Part shown: positions 47,922 through 59,388 of the stretch, piece after piece
How positions within the stretch are numbered: position 1 is the stretch's first letter
Layout: each line of letters begins with the position of its first letter
Origin: Rhizophagus irregularis
Lineage: Eukaryota; Glomeromycota; Glomeromycetes; Glomerales; Glomeraceae
NCBI RefSeq assembly: GCF_026210795.1
Contig: NC_089458.1
Location: forward strand, 372,001-436,000
DNA length: 64,000 nucleotides
Direction of reading: 5' to 3'
Notes under the pieces: model-generated
What the model was told of the DNA's origin: nothing
What the model saw: the letters and a program-made list of their open reading frames with translations, nothing else
Databases searched by the model: none
Translations under genes and position numbers: made by a program

Positions 47922-50130
47922 TTAAGTTTCCTTTCTTCGTTCAAATATTAAAGATTCTTTAGACGGAAAAACAAAAGGACCAACCATCAACTTTTTTGGT
48001 GTATTACCATTTTCAGTTCTAACATGATATTTTAATATAACATGATATAAAAATAATTTTAAAACTAAAACAGCGTAAAATCTACCAGGACATGCATGAC
48101 GACCCCCTCCAAAAATCACATAAGTTCTATCAACTTTTGATGCTGAAACATTTTGTGAGACAAATTGAAATGGTTTAAATGATTTTGAATCTGGTCCATA
48201 TTGTGATTCAGAAAACAAACAATCTTCTGAAAAGTCATATACATGTCGTCCTATTATAATAAAGGAAATTATTAGTCGCAGAGATCAAAAGTTAGTACGT
48301 TTAAAAGATAAAAAACTTATTAATAAATTTGCTTTTTTACCTTTGGGAACCGTATAACCATTTGAAAAAGTATAATGGTCGGTAGTTACAGCACGAGGAA
48401 CAATGACTAAATAAATTTAGATTAATATAACAAGCAATTATAAATGAACAAATTGAAACATGTTAAATTAGATATATTACTCATATCACCAGTATGTCGG
48501 AGAGATTCTCTAATGAAACTATCCAATTTTGACATTTTGTTAATATCATTTAAAGTAAATTTTCCATTACATTCTTCGTTAAATGTTGATGCTTCCTCAT
48601 ATAACTCATCCCAATATTCGGGCCTACCGGCATAATCTTTTTTTTAAAAAAAAAGAAAAAAAGTATTAATAAATAAATAATAAAATTAGAAATTTTAAAT
48701 TGAAAATGCTTATAATACCGAATAAAAGATTAGCTAAAGATCTTCCCGTTGTCACGATACCAACAACAATTAAAAAAAATAATAAATCAGCAAGATAATT
48801 ATAATTCACATTTGATGGATCAAAATTTGGTTGTGACATATAAAATTCCAATATATCATCCTATAATAAAATTTTAATAATAATATAATAATTAAGTTAA
48901 TTTAAAATTGAATTTATCTTACAGATTGTTTGTATGAATCGCCAAGAATTTTCTTTTGTTGAATTCGATTTTCAACTACAGGTTTCATGCGGTTTATAAG
49001 AACTTTTTTATGCTTGGTAATTGGATTAAAACCAATTAAAAACGGTAATCTATAAAATTTAAAGAAATTTAAAGCGACTTTTTTGCGTTGTAAAGATAAT
49101 TTTAAAAATTTTATATTTACGAAATTACAAATTCGTGCAATTTCTGATGAATAAACGAAAGAAATGGTGGCAAGAAAAAAAATCGGTTCATATCATGAGA
49201 TAATACTGCAAATGAATGAACAACATCTTCATGTTGAGATGCTTCCTATATTTCAAAATTAAATTAACCAAGTTTTAAGATGGCAACTTACTAGCGAGAT
49301 TACTAAAATCATACTTACTTCTCCTATACAAATATTTGCAATTAACTTAGCAGTAACATGATTACAAACATTCCAAATTGATTTAATACTCCTAGGTTCT
49401 TCAAAAAAAAATGTGTATTTTAAAAAAAGAAATATTTATTTCTCTAACAAACTTTATATAATATCCACTTACCATTACATTCTCCAATCCATTTATCTAA
49501 ACTATAGAAGATATCTTCTTGCATCTTATCAAAATATAATGATAATTTTCCACTAATTTGTTCCCTAGTAGTTTTTGCATGAAAATCGATAATATCAAAT
49601 GGATTATAATCTAAAATAAAATGTAAAGGCACAAACTATAAAAATAATAATTAGACAATTTTTTAATACAAATTTTACTTGAAATTTTTATTTTAAATTA
49701 ATTACCTCTTTGAGTACTTCAAATGAATCAAAATTTTCATGAGCTTTAGTTACTTCAGGTATATATTTTTGTGCCACAACAGTCGTTACTTTTCCAAATA
49801 TAATAATATTAAAAGGCTCTCCATACTAAAAATAAGGTATATTTCATTAATTTACGATAAAATTTTAATTAAAGATTCATTTGAATGCTACCTCTTTTAA
49901 ACATTTTTTAATAAAATTTTCAGTGTTAAATAAATAACTGAACGTATGACCAATCACTGGAATAGTGTATGGGATAAGAGGGGGTTCATTCTAAAAAATA
50001 AAATTGGTTTTATTTTTGATAATGTTTATAAATAATTATAACGAAAAATTATGTATACCTCACTAAGTCTTGGTGATTTGATATAAATAAAAACGATTAA
50101 AAGAAATATAAAAGAAAGTAATGCAAACAT
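47922..50130 (-). CDS. Cytochrome P450, tandem copy C (11 exons)
   Basis: Exons: 50130-50059, 49990-49892, 49825-49706, 49635-49473, 49398-49319, 49245-49121, 49049-48923, 48860-48719, 48636-48481, 48406-48341, 48250-47922; 492 residues, with the same exon lengths as copies A and B. It starts MFALLSFIFLLIVFIYIK. I-helix VVGIVTTGRSL, ExxR and haem loop FGGGRHACPGRF are present; the meander again reads FKPFQF. Introns 2 and 3 have small length changes, and exon 4 ends with an unusual short intron read-through possibility (CNGKWILYKVC then stop) if unspliced. A MITE lies ~200 bases downstream of its stop codon. Its promoter faces, across ~2.8 kb, the promoter of the divergent ABCB transporter gene. 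Confidence 0.92.
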
Positions 50131-52954
50131 TATGATTAATTCAGAGAAAATTTATTTCATTTCCTTGGTTGAAAGAAAAACAAAAATGAAAATGAAATTA
50201 ACACAATAATATAAACAAAATAAGTATAAATTTATTTCTGATCATGTTCTAATTCCTGCTAAATATTTAGTTTATTTACGTAATTTTTAATAGTTTAATA
50301 ATAACAATTCCATGACTATTCCCTTTACATCATTTTACATTTAATACTCCCATATTCTTCCGAAGTTAGTCCTAAAAAGACAATTACTTTTATAAACATA
50401 TCAATTTTAAAAATTTGTATTATACAATGAATCATGATTTAATTTTACGAACAATGATATACTGAAAGATAATGGACGAAGATGTGTTTTTTTTTACCGC
50501 GATAATTAATATGAATTTTAAAATACTACCAATGCTGACATGCCGTATCAGATGTTGTTATGCTTAATAAAATATAAATCCGCATATTCCTGCTGATAAC
50601 GATCGTTCAAAGGAATATTGCTTTTGATGAAAAAAAATGTCACGCGGCATATAATAATCTACTTCGCCAGAAATGGACTAATTTTACTAATCTTGTACCG
50701 CCTAAGTACGTAATATTACTAAAATATATAAAGTTTATGGTTACGTTTGTTTACTAGCTCCTCAATGAGAAATTTCTATAGATTACACAAACTCACAAAC
50801 ATTTCAAATATGTAAAAATAAAAAATAATGGATGAACAACCTGCAAATGCTTCACGTGATTGACGTGATTGTGCAGTCAATGTTATATGTCTCTTTCAAC
50901 AATGATTATTTCCCAAGCACACAAACAAAAACGTGCATATTTACTGATGAAACAACATTTCAGCTTCTTTGAAAAAATACTGCGGAACGTCATTAAATGA
51001 TTTGAATTTTACTAATTATTTATATCTTTCTTGAGTATCACAGATCAATAGATTACAAATGAATGCTTCAAACAAATAAGTTTTGCGTAAAATTCTTTTA
51101 AAAGACGTCAAATCAACGCATCCAATCATATCACTTCTAGAGGTATCGTGACTATGACTATGATTCTATGAACTAAAACTTGTAAAAACCGAACAAGTCA
51201 CATGATTTAAAGAGGTGCAATGATCCAAGGCCTTTCTTGAAGAAAATTTTCCAGGTTTTAGAATGGCTATTAATTTATGAAAGTAATCATGAAAGAGTAA
51301 AATAAAGAAATGGATACCAAAAAATCTTGGATGATCAGGAAAAAATTTATGGGCGGAGGAATAGCAAAATTATTATAATTAATCTTTCTAAATTCAATGA
51401 GACGATATTATAATGATGACGTATACTATACTATATTTCCACACAAAATGATCTTCCCCCATTTGAATGTTTTACCAATCAAATAAAATTTTTTTTCATT
51501 TTTTTATTTTTATTTTTATTTTTTTTTTATCAACTTCTATAATCAAAAAAGCCTCACCTAAGCTGTACCAGATAATCAACAATTTCCAAATATGCAAACA
51601 TTTGAATTATGTAATTTATATTTATTTCATCTCATTTTCTCTCATTGCGAGTTCCTTTATTTAGGGATGGTTCATGCAAATGCATGCATATTACAAAGAA
51701 AAAAGTTTAATCCAGATTTCTTTTTTGGTTGTAAAAAAAAAAGTTATTTTTAGCCGAACATTAATTTTAATATTCGGATGTAAATAATTATAGGATTTTC
51801 AAAATCATATATATTAGTATCTGTCGATTCCCAGATTTACAAGGTAATAACATAAGTGGACAAATTAAAGGGATAAGAAATTTATTTTGTTTTTTTTTTC
51901 TTTCAAAAGCTAATAAAAATTCGAAATATAGAACGATAGACGATCATCGGAAGAAGTTAACTTTCTAGAATTTTGAAACCTTAAATTTAATCTTTTTTAT
52001 CCCTAATCTACTTCAAGTTCTCAACCTTATCCTAGATTAACTTCACGTTTTAATTCAAAAATAGTAATAAAATCTGCAAGTCGGTTATTTATTGTTACAA
52101 AAATAGAACCTACATCTCAACTTCTCATATTATTTATCACAATACCTAATCTCAAAAAGTACATACATGTATTACATCTGTACAGAAAAATATTAAGAAT
52201 AAATAATATTACAGCTCAAGGTTTAAAAACAATTTATAACGAAATTTCACCTTACTTTTATATTATTCTAAAAAAAAAAATGTATATCGCAGTAAGAGTG
52301 AAGTTTCGAATCTATATAAATGAATAACAATTAGTTTCCTTATAGAAAGTGAAATGGCGTTCCGATATTTAATTGTTATCCAAGTTAGATTAATCATATA
52401 AACGTACGTTACTCAAAATATGCTGTGTTTTTTTACTCCTCATTTTCCTCATTTAATGTTTATAGGGTTAAATAAAGTAATGTAGCATATGACATGATTA
52501 ATTCATAGTGATATAGCCAATTAAAGCAAACTTGGATCGTTTATATTTGAAACACAAGAATTGTTATTGTATCATAAGGAGATAAGTATTGTTGGTTGTG
52601 AAAGGTTAAGGAGCGCCATTTTTGTTTAGTGGTTTGACCATCGAATTGATTGGAAATAAATTTTCTAAAAAAAAAAATAATAAAAGCATTGTTCGTTCTA
52701 AGTTATGGAAAATCACTACTCTTTCTTAAGTCCCTTTTTTTGATTGAATTATTTTTTTTTTTTTTTCCTTTTCTTTATAGAATATATATCACTTTGATAG
52801 TGGTGTGTATTCATTTATATATATATATATATATACACTTTACATACTTTAAAATTTTTATTATTATTATTTTATTATTATTTTTTTTTTATTTATTATT
52901 TTTTTTCTTTTTTTTTTTCCTTAACCCATCGATTAAAATTTACAAAATTTCAAT
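50131..52954. other. Divergent promoter region between P450 copy C and the ABC transporter
   Basis: The first ~1.2 kb is homologous to the upstream flank of copy B. From 51.4 kb on it is unique AT-rich sequence. Just before the ABC gene lie long T tracts and a TA microsatellite (52818-52833), typical of promoters here. No gene or RNA supported. Confidence 0.55.
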
Positions 52955-55900
52955 ATGAGTGATATAATGAACAAAGAAGAAATAATAAGAGAAGAAATAG
53001 TTGATGATATATCACCAACACGAACAAATACATACGTTGAGGATAATAGGGATACAATATTCTCTGATATAAGTAATTCAACTTTGGTCGAATCAATACC
53101 GAGAATAATAACAACGAACGTTGATGGTAAAGAAAAAAATGTTGAATTCACTACAGAAGAACAATATAATGGCAAAAGAAAAACATCAATATATAAACCT
53201 GTACAAAAACCTCCATTACAAGTATCTCCGACATCAGTTTTTCATATCTTCAGATTTGCGACATCTGTCGATTATTTTTTAATGACATTAGGAATGTTTT
53301 TTAGTGTATTAAGTGGTTTACTTATACCATTAATGACACATTTATTAGGAAAAATATTCGGCGCTTTTACAGACAAACAAATTGGTGCTATAACAAATCA
53401 AGTATTTGAAGAAAAAATAAAAACATTATTATTCCAATTTTCATTATTAGGAGTAGGATCTTTTGTGCTTATGGGTTCAATGATAACATGTTGGATGTGG
53501 ACTGGTGAAAGACAATCTAAAAAAATGAAACAAATTTATTTCAAATCTTTATTAAGAATGGAAATAGCATATTTTGAAAGAGATGATGTAACTTCAGGAG
53601 GTTTATTAACTAGTGTAAATAAAGATACTGAAGATGTACAGGCTGTCATTTCAGAACATATGGGTTACTTGATACAAGATGTTGTTACAGTTGTAAGTAC
53701 ATTTGTATTAGCATTTATTAGTCATGCTATACTTACACTTGTAATATTAGCTTCTATGCCATTATTGCTTCTCTCATTAGCTTACACTTCACGTAGAGCT
53801 AGTCCATTAATTGTACAAGAACGTGATATTTTTGTTCAAGCCGGAAATGTATTAGAAAATGCGTTATCAGCTATAAAAACAATAAGAGCATTTAATGGTG
53901 AAGAAAAAGAAGAGAAAAAACATCAAAATTATTTACAAGCTGCAAATAGTGTTTCGTCAAGTTTAGCTTGGACATATGGTTTAAGATCTGGTTTAACTCA
54001 ATTTCTCATATTATCATTATTTGTACAAGGGTTTTGGTTTGGAGCCACTCTTGTAGCCAATAAAAGATTAGCTCCAGGTGAAGTTTTAAGCGTATTTTAT
54101 TCCGCAATGTTAGGATTAGGTGTTCTTAAAAACATTTTACCTAGAATAGTTTCAATTGAAAGAGGAAAAAATGCTGTTAATTCTATAAACATTTTATTAG
54201 AAAAAGTCGCTTTAATGGAATTAGAAGCTTTAAGAGGTTTTAAATTATCAAAAATCGAAGGAAATATTGAATTTAATCAAGTTAGTTTTTCTTATCCAAG
54301 TCGTCCTGATACATGGGTATTAAGAAATATTGATTTATATATACCAGCATATCAAACAACAGTATTCGTAGGTGAAAGTGGTTCAGGAAAATCTACAATA
54401 ACTCAATTAATTCAAAGACTTTATGAACCTGAAGAAGGTTTAATTATGTTAGATGGCCGGGAGTTAAGAATACTAAATATTTCTTGGTTAAGACAACAAA
54501 TTGGTGTCGTAAGCCAAGAACCCGTACTTTTTGATGATACCATATTCGCTAATGTCGCTTATGGTAGAGCAGATTATTGGAATACCACTATGAAAGAAGT
54601 CGAAGATGCTTGTAAATTAGCTTGTATTCATGATTTCATAATGGAATTACCTCAAGGTTATGATACTGGCTTGGGTGATATGGGTAAAAAATTATCAGGT
54701 GGACAACGACAAAGAATTGCCATCGCACGTGCTTTAATTAAAGATCCTGCCATACTTATTTTGGACGAAGCATCAAGTGCATTGGATATGACCTCTGATC
54801 ATATGGTACAAAAAGCTCTTGAAAATTGTAGAAAGAATAGAACCACAATTGTTGTTACTCATCAACTCAAACATATTGGAGATTCAGATTTGGTTTACGT
54901 CATGAATGAAGGTGAAATCGTTGAATCTGGTACAAAATCACAATTGTTGGATATTAAAAATGGTTATTATAATAAACTTTCAGTAGACCATTCCCCAAAT
55001 CCTAAACGTCGTACTCCTGAATTAGATAGTATTAATAAAAGATTAAATTCACATGAATCTCAACAAATTTGTACAACTCCTACATCATTAAAAGCCAAAA
55101 GAGTCTCAGCAATGAATTTTTTATCAGCTGATCTTTCTTTATCCCCACCACCAAGTGCCACTTTCAGTCGAAAATCATGGTATTTTGAAGATCCTATGGA
55201 TATGGACATGTTACAAGGAAGTGCTACCGCAGCATTTTCTAAAAGGAATGAAATAAATGATAATAGTACCTCAATAAATGATATAATTAGTTATTATGAA
55301 GATAATGATGATGGCGTAATAATCGATGTTTTAGTAACAAATCCTGATGAATCGAAATCCGAAAATACAGAACAACAAAAATTTAAATTTCCTATTATTA
55401 AACTCATAAGAGAGACCATGGATAATAAATCATTTTATTATATTGGAATAATAGCTACCGTCATTAATGGACTTGTCATGCCCGCATTCTCATTCGTATT
55501 AGCAAACTTATTAAATACTTATTCAATAGCTGATAAAGATAAACTTATGTATGAATCAAGAAAATTCGCATTATACGTTCTTTTGATTGCCATAATAAAT
55601 GGTATATCAACACATTTTAAATATTACTTATTAGAAAGAGCATCAGAAAGGTGGGCAGTCCGTTTAAGACATTTAGGATTTGGAAAAGTATTACGTCAAC
55701 CACAATCATGGTTTGATAAACCAGAAAATGCTACCGGTAAAGTAACAACGATATTGACAACAGATACTGAATCATCAAAAAATTTAATAGGACAATTCGC
55801 TGGTAACATAATACTTGGATTGATATCACTATTTGGTGGCATAATATGGGCATTTGCTGTCGGATGGCAATTAACTTTGGTTGGATTTGGATTAGTACCA

Positions 55901-57118
55901 CTATTACTTATTATATCCGAATTACAAGGTTTCATTCTTCAAAAATATGAAAAATCACAAAAACTTGCAACAGAAAATGCTGCAAACTCTTTTTATCAAA
56001 CAATTTCAAGTTTACGTACGGTATTTTCTCTTGCGATCGAACCTGCTATGGAAAATAAATTCCATTCATCCTTAGAAAAACCTTATAAAATTGGTGTTAA
56101 AAAAGCATTTATTTGTGGTTTTACTTCTGGATTTTTGGATTCTTTATCATATTTAACCAAAGTTGTAACATTTGGATATGGAGCCAAATTAGTTTCCGAT
56201 GGAGTTTATGATCTTCAAACAATGCTCGTAGTTTGGACCTTGGTTATATTTTGCACTACATCAGCATCTCAAATGCTTGCCACTATTCCGTATTACGCCA
56301 AAAGTAAACAAGCAATTAAAACAATTGATAAAATTATTAATTTACCAGTGACATCAAATACCGAAGGTATTAAACCTAATCATATTCAAGGTACAATTGT
56401 ATTTAAAGACGTTAAATTTTCATATCCAGAAAGACCCGATACAACAGTACTTAATGGGCTAGATTTAACCATACATCAAGGTCAAACTGTTGCATTAGTA
56501 GGAAGAAGTGGTAACGGTAAATCAACTGTAGCAGCTTTGTTACAAAGAATTTATGAACCAACACATGGTAGCATTATGTTAGATTATGAAGATTTAAAAG
56601 GTTTAGAATTACGTTGGTTAAGAGAAAATGTTGGTATAGTTAGTCAAGAACCAGTATTATTTGATATGACAATTGCTGAAAATATTTCTTATGGTAAAGA
56701 TGATGCTACTAAAGAAGAAATCGAAACCGTTGCTAAACAAGTTAATTTACATGAGTTTATACTTAATTTACCAAATGGTTATGATACTAAACTTGGTTCA
56801 TGTGGTTCTCAATTATCTGGTGGTCAAAAACAAAGAATTGCTATTGCTAGAGTTTTATTAATAGATCCTAAAATATTGATATTGGATGAAGCCACAAGCG
56901 CTCTAGATACAACTAATGAAGCCATTGTACAAGAAACTCTTAGTAAAGTTCAAAAAGGTCGTACAACACTGGTTATCACTCATCGTCTTAAAAGTGTAAA
57001 GAATTCGGATAAAATTGCTTTAGTTGAGGGTGGTAAAATTCTTGAATCTGGTACTCATAAAGAATTAATGACACTTCGTGGTGAATATTTTGAATTAGTT
57101 AGAAGCGGTAATTTGTAA
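52955..57118 (+). CDS. ABC transporter, full-size ABCB (MDR/P-glycoprotein type)
   Basis: One uninterrupted frame of 1387 residues, full length for a TMD-NBD-TMD-NBD exporter. An N-terminal cytosolic extension (~1-95) precedes the first six-helix domain (~100-400). NBD1: Walker A GESGSGKST (~473-481), signature LSGGQRQR (~580), Walker B ILILDEAS with the catalytic Glu, H-loop VVTHQ. A Ser/Asp-rich linker (~690-800) follows, then TMD2 (~815-1100) and NBD2: Walker A GRSGNGKST (~1183), signature LSGGQKQR (~1287), ILILDEAT and VITHR. Both ATP sites look competent, unlike asymmetric members. The family exports lipids, peptides (yeast Ste6, a-factor) or drugs, mainly at the plasma membrane. The substrate is not readable from sequence. 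It is transcribed away from the P450 triplet, with ~2.8 kb between. Absence of introns in a 4-kb gene contrasts with the 11-exon P450s. Confidence 0.96.
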   Translation: MSDIMNKEEIIREEIVDDISPTRTNTYVEDNRDTIFSDISNSTLVESIPRIITTNVDGKEKNVEFTTEEQYNGKRKTSIYKPVQKPPLQVSPTSVFHIFRFATSVDYFLMTLGMFFSVLSGLLIPLMTHLLGKIFGAFTDKQIGAITNQVFEEKIKTLLFQFSLLGVGSFVLMGSMITCWMWTGERQSKKMKQIYFKSLLRMEIAYFERDDVTSGGLLTSVNKDTEDVQAVISEHMGYLIQDVVTVVSTFVLAFISHAILTLVILASMPLLLLSLAYTSRRASPLIVQERDIFVQAGNVLENALSAIKTIRAFNGEEKEEKKHQNYLQAANSVSSSLAWTYGLRSGLTQFLILSLFVQGFWFGATLVANKRLAPGEVLSVFYSAMLGLGVLKNILPRIVSIERGKNAVNSINILLEKVALMELEALRGFKLSKIEGNIEFNQVSFSYPSRPDTWVLRNIDLYIPAYQTTVFVGESGSGKSTITQLIQRLYEPEEGLIMLDGRELRILNISWLRQQIGVVSQEPVLFDDTIFANVAYGRADYWNTTMKEVEDACKLACIHDFIMELPQGYDTGLGDMGKKLSGGQRQRIAIARALIKDPAILILDEASSALDMTSDHMVQKALENCRKNRTTIVVTHQLKHIGDSDLVYVMNEGEIVESGTKSQLLDIKNGYYNKLSVDHSPNPKRRTPELDSINKRLNSHESQQICTTPTSLKAKRVSAMNFLSADLSLSPPPSATFSRKSWYFEDPMDMDMLQGSATAAFSKRNEINDNSTSINDIISYYEDNDDGVIIDVLVTNPDESKSENTEQQKFKFPIIKLIRETMDNKSFYYIGIIATVINGLVMPAFSFVLANLLNTYSIADKDKLMYESRKFALYVLLIAIINGISTHFKYYLLERASERWAVRLRHLGFGKVLRQPQSWFDKPENATGKVTTILTTDTESSKNLIGQFAGNIILGLISLFGGIIWAFAVGWQLTLVGFGLVPLLLIISELQGFILQKYEKSQKLATENAANSFYQTISSLRTVFSLAIEPAMENKFHSSLEKPYKIGVKKAFICGFTSGFLDSLSYLTKVVTFGYGAKLVSDGVYDLQTMLVVWTLVIFCTTSASQMLATIPYYAKSKQAIKTIDKIINLPVTSNTEGIKPNHIQGTIVFKDVKFSYPERPDTTVLNGLDLTIHQGQTVALVGRSGNGKSTVAALLQRIYEPTHGSIMLDYEDLKGLELRWLRENVGIVSQEPVLFDMTIAENISYGKDDATKEEIETVAKQVNLHEFILNLPNGYDTKLGSCGSQLSGGQKQRIAIARVLLIDPKILILDEATSALDTTNEAIVQETLSKVQKGRTTLVITHRLKSVKNSDKIALVEGGKILESGTHKELMTLRGEYFELVRSGNL

Positions 57119-57479
57119 AGAGTAGTGCTTGAAAAGGAAAAAAAAAATAAAAATAAAAATAATTCAATCAATTTTTGTCCCTGGTGGACAATTTATTTTT
57201 TAAAAATTACAACTTGAAAGAATAGTCTTAATGTATTGTTTTATGAGGTAAATTTAAGTAAAAAAAAAATTACATCAAAAAAAATAAAATAAAATAAATA
57301 AATCTATTATAATCCATCTACATTGTATTTTTCAGTATAATAATCTTTTACGCTAAAAAGTGATAAAAGAATTTTTGTGTTATAATTAAATGGTTTTGTG
57401 CAAGTTTTTTCGTGTTGTAACCTAAAATGGTTTGGATTTACGTATACAAGTCGACTTTTTTGCACAGATTTCACTACAC
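57119..57479. other. Short convergent spacer
   Basis: 3' flank of the ABC transporter gene, A-rich at 57137-57165 and 57259-57300. No gene. Confidence 0.6.
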
Positions 57480-59240
57480 AGTATTTCTCAATATCTGGTT
57501 CAATATCTTTTAATTTAATTATCTTCTGGAAAAGTTATTGATATAAATCTTCACATTCTTGTTCAACTTCTTTTAAAAAAAGTTGTTGATATAATTCTTC
57601 ACATTCTTGTTCAACAAGTTGTTGATATAAATCTTCACATTCATGTTTAATTTCTTTTGATATTTCTTATTCTTTTTGTTTATTTTGATATAAAAAATCT
57701 TCTGATTCAATATCTTCCTGTTCAATATCTTCTGATTCAATATCTTTTGATTCAATATTTTCTGATTTAATATCTTCTAGTTTAACATTTTCTGATTCAA
57801 TTTAAAAATATCATTGAATTAATTGTTAATATAAATTATTTACTAGTTCAATATCTTTTGATTCAGTATCTTCTGATTCAAAAGAAAAAAGTTCTTGTTC
57901 TAAAATACTACTAGTTTTTTAATAAAAATAAATACCTTGTTTTTTATTACAATATAAGTTTTCTGATTAAACAGAAATTTTGTCTCCCTTAAAAAGTAAT
58001 AAAACTAAATAATATTAAGATTATTACATGTATCTATAGGTAATATTAAAGTAATGATAAAATCACTGCTAAAATCCAAAAATCTATGATATAATGATTT
58101 TCCAATATTTCTTAAAATTACAATTTAATTCATTACCTAAATTAAATATTTCAGTTTCAATATCATTAATTATTTCACAATTCTTAAATATTAAATTCAG
58201 TATTTCTTGTTCTTTTTATTTATTCAATATCTTCTAATTCAATTTGAAAAAATTATTGATATAAAAAATCTTCTGGTTCAATATTTGGTTCAATATCTTC
58301 TGATTCAATATCTCTTATATACAATACTGCCTAATATATTATTGAAACATATAATCCATAAAATCATTTAAAACAAATATGTTGCTTAATTTGAAAATTT
58401 TCATCATATTCTTATTCAACTTCTTTTGATATTTCTTGTTCTTTTTGTTTATTTTCTAATTCAGTATCTTCTGATTCAATTTGAAAAAATTATTGATGTA
58501 AAAAATCTTTTGATTCAATATCTGGTTCAATATCTTCTAATTTAATATCTTTTGGAAAAAGTTGTTCTGATTCAATATCTTTTTGTTCAATATCTTCTAA
58601 TTCAATATCTTCTGATTCAATATTTTTTGATTTAATATCTTTTAATTTAATATTTTCTAATTCAATTTAAAAATATCATTGAATTAATTGTTAATATAAA
58701 TTATTTACTAGTTTAATATCTTTGATTCAGTATCTTCTGATTCAAAAGAAAAAAGTTTTTATTCTAAGTTTTTTAATATAAATAAATACCTTATTTTTTA
58801 TTACAATATAAGTTTCTTAATTAAACAGAAATTTTGCTTCCCTTAGAAAGTAATAAAACTAAATAATATTAAGGTATTTATAGGTGATATTAAGGTAAAA
58901 TTACTGCTAAAATCCAAAAATATAATAAAAAAAATAAAAATAAAAAAGATTTTCTAATATTTCTTAAAATTACAATTTAATTTATTACCTAAATTAAATA
59001 TTTCAGTTTTAATATCATTAGTCATATTATTTTTAAATTCAAATAAATTTGAATATTAATTATTTTCTTTATTTACTATTAAATTAATAGTAAATAAATT
59101 TATTGGATTAATTATTTGATTATAAATATCTAATTTTTATCAAATTTATAAAATAGATAAGTCTAAATTGTATTTTTAAGTTTATATAAAATATTATAAT
59201 AAAATATTAAATCTGGATTAATATTATCTTTAATAAGAAA
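57480..59240 (-). pseudogene. Two decayed tandem copies of the bromodomain gene
   Basis: The minus strand carries broken copies of the gene at 59389-61079. Copy 2: the segment at 59112-59236 matches 60355-60480 of the intact gene (starting NINPDLIF...) and 58970-59030 matches the end of the bromodomain; then come the acidic repeats and a tail near 58385-58500 that matches the intact gene's C-terminal part. Copy 3 is shorter: 58110-58205 matches the same bromodomain part, followed by acidic-repeat DNA down to about 57490. Frames are closed by many stops and AT drift (Lys/Asn/Ile replacing other residues). The repeat DNA ((GA)-rich on the minus strand) is the best conserved feature. The order intact copy, copy 2, copy 3 suggests successive tandem duplications, the more distant being more decayed. 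Confidence 0.8.
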
Positions 59241-59388
59241 ATAATTTTTATAAATAATAAAATTATTATTTATAATTAAATTTTTATTAATATAAACTAT
59301 ATTATATTTTATTTTATATATAATTATATTAAAATAAAAAAAATCAACTAATATTTTTATAATTTTTTTAAAATATTTAACAAAGATC

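Noticed and set aside
52650-52958. Phe/Ile-rich open frame just before the ABC transporter
   Set aside because: Reading of the T-rich promoter and TA microsatellite; overlaps the real start codon region.
55696-55935. Minus-strand open frame inside the ABC transporter
   Set aside because: Shadow of a strongly conserved coding region.
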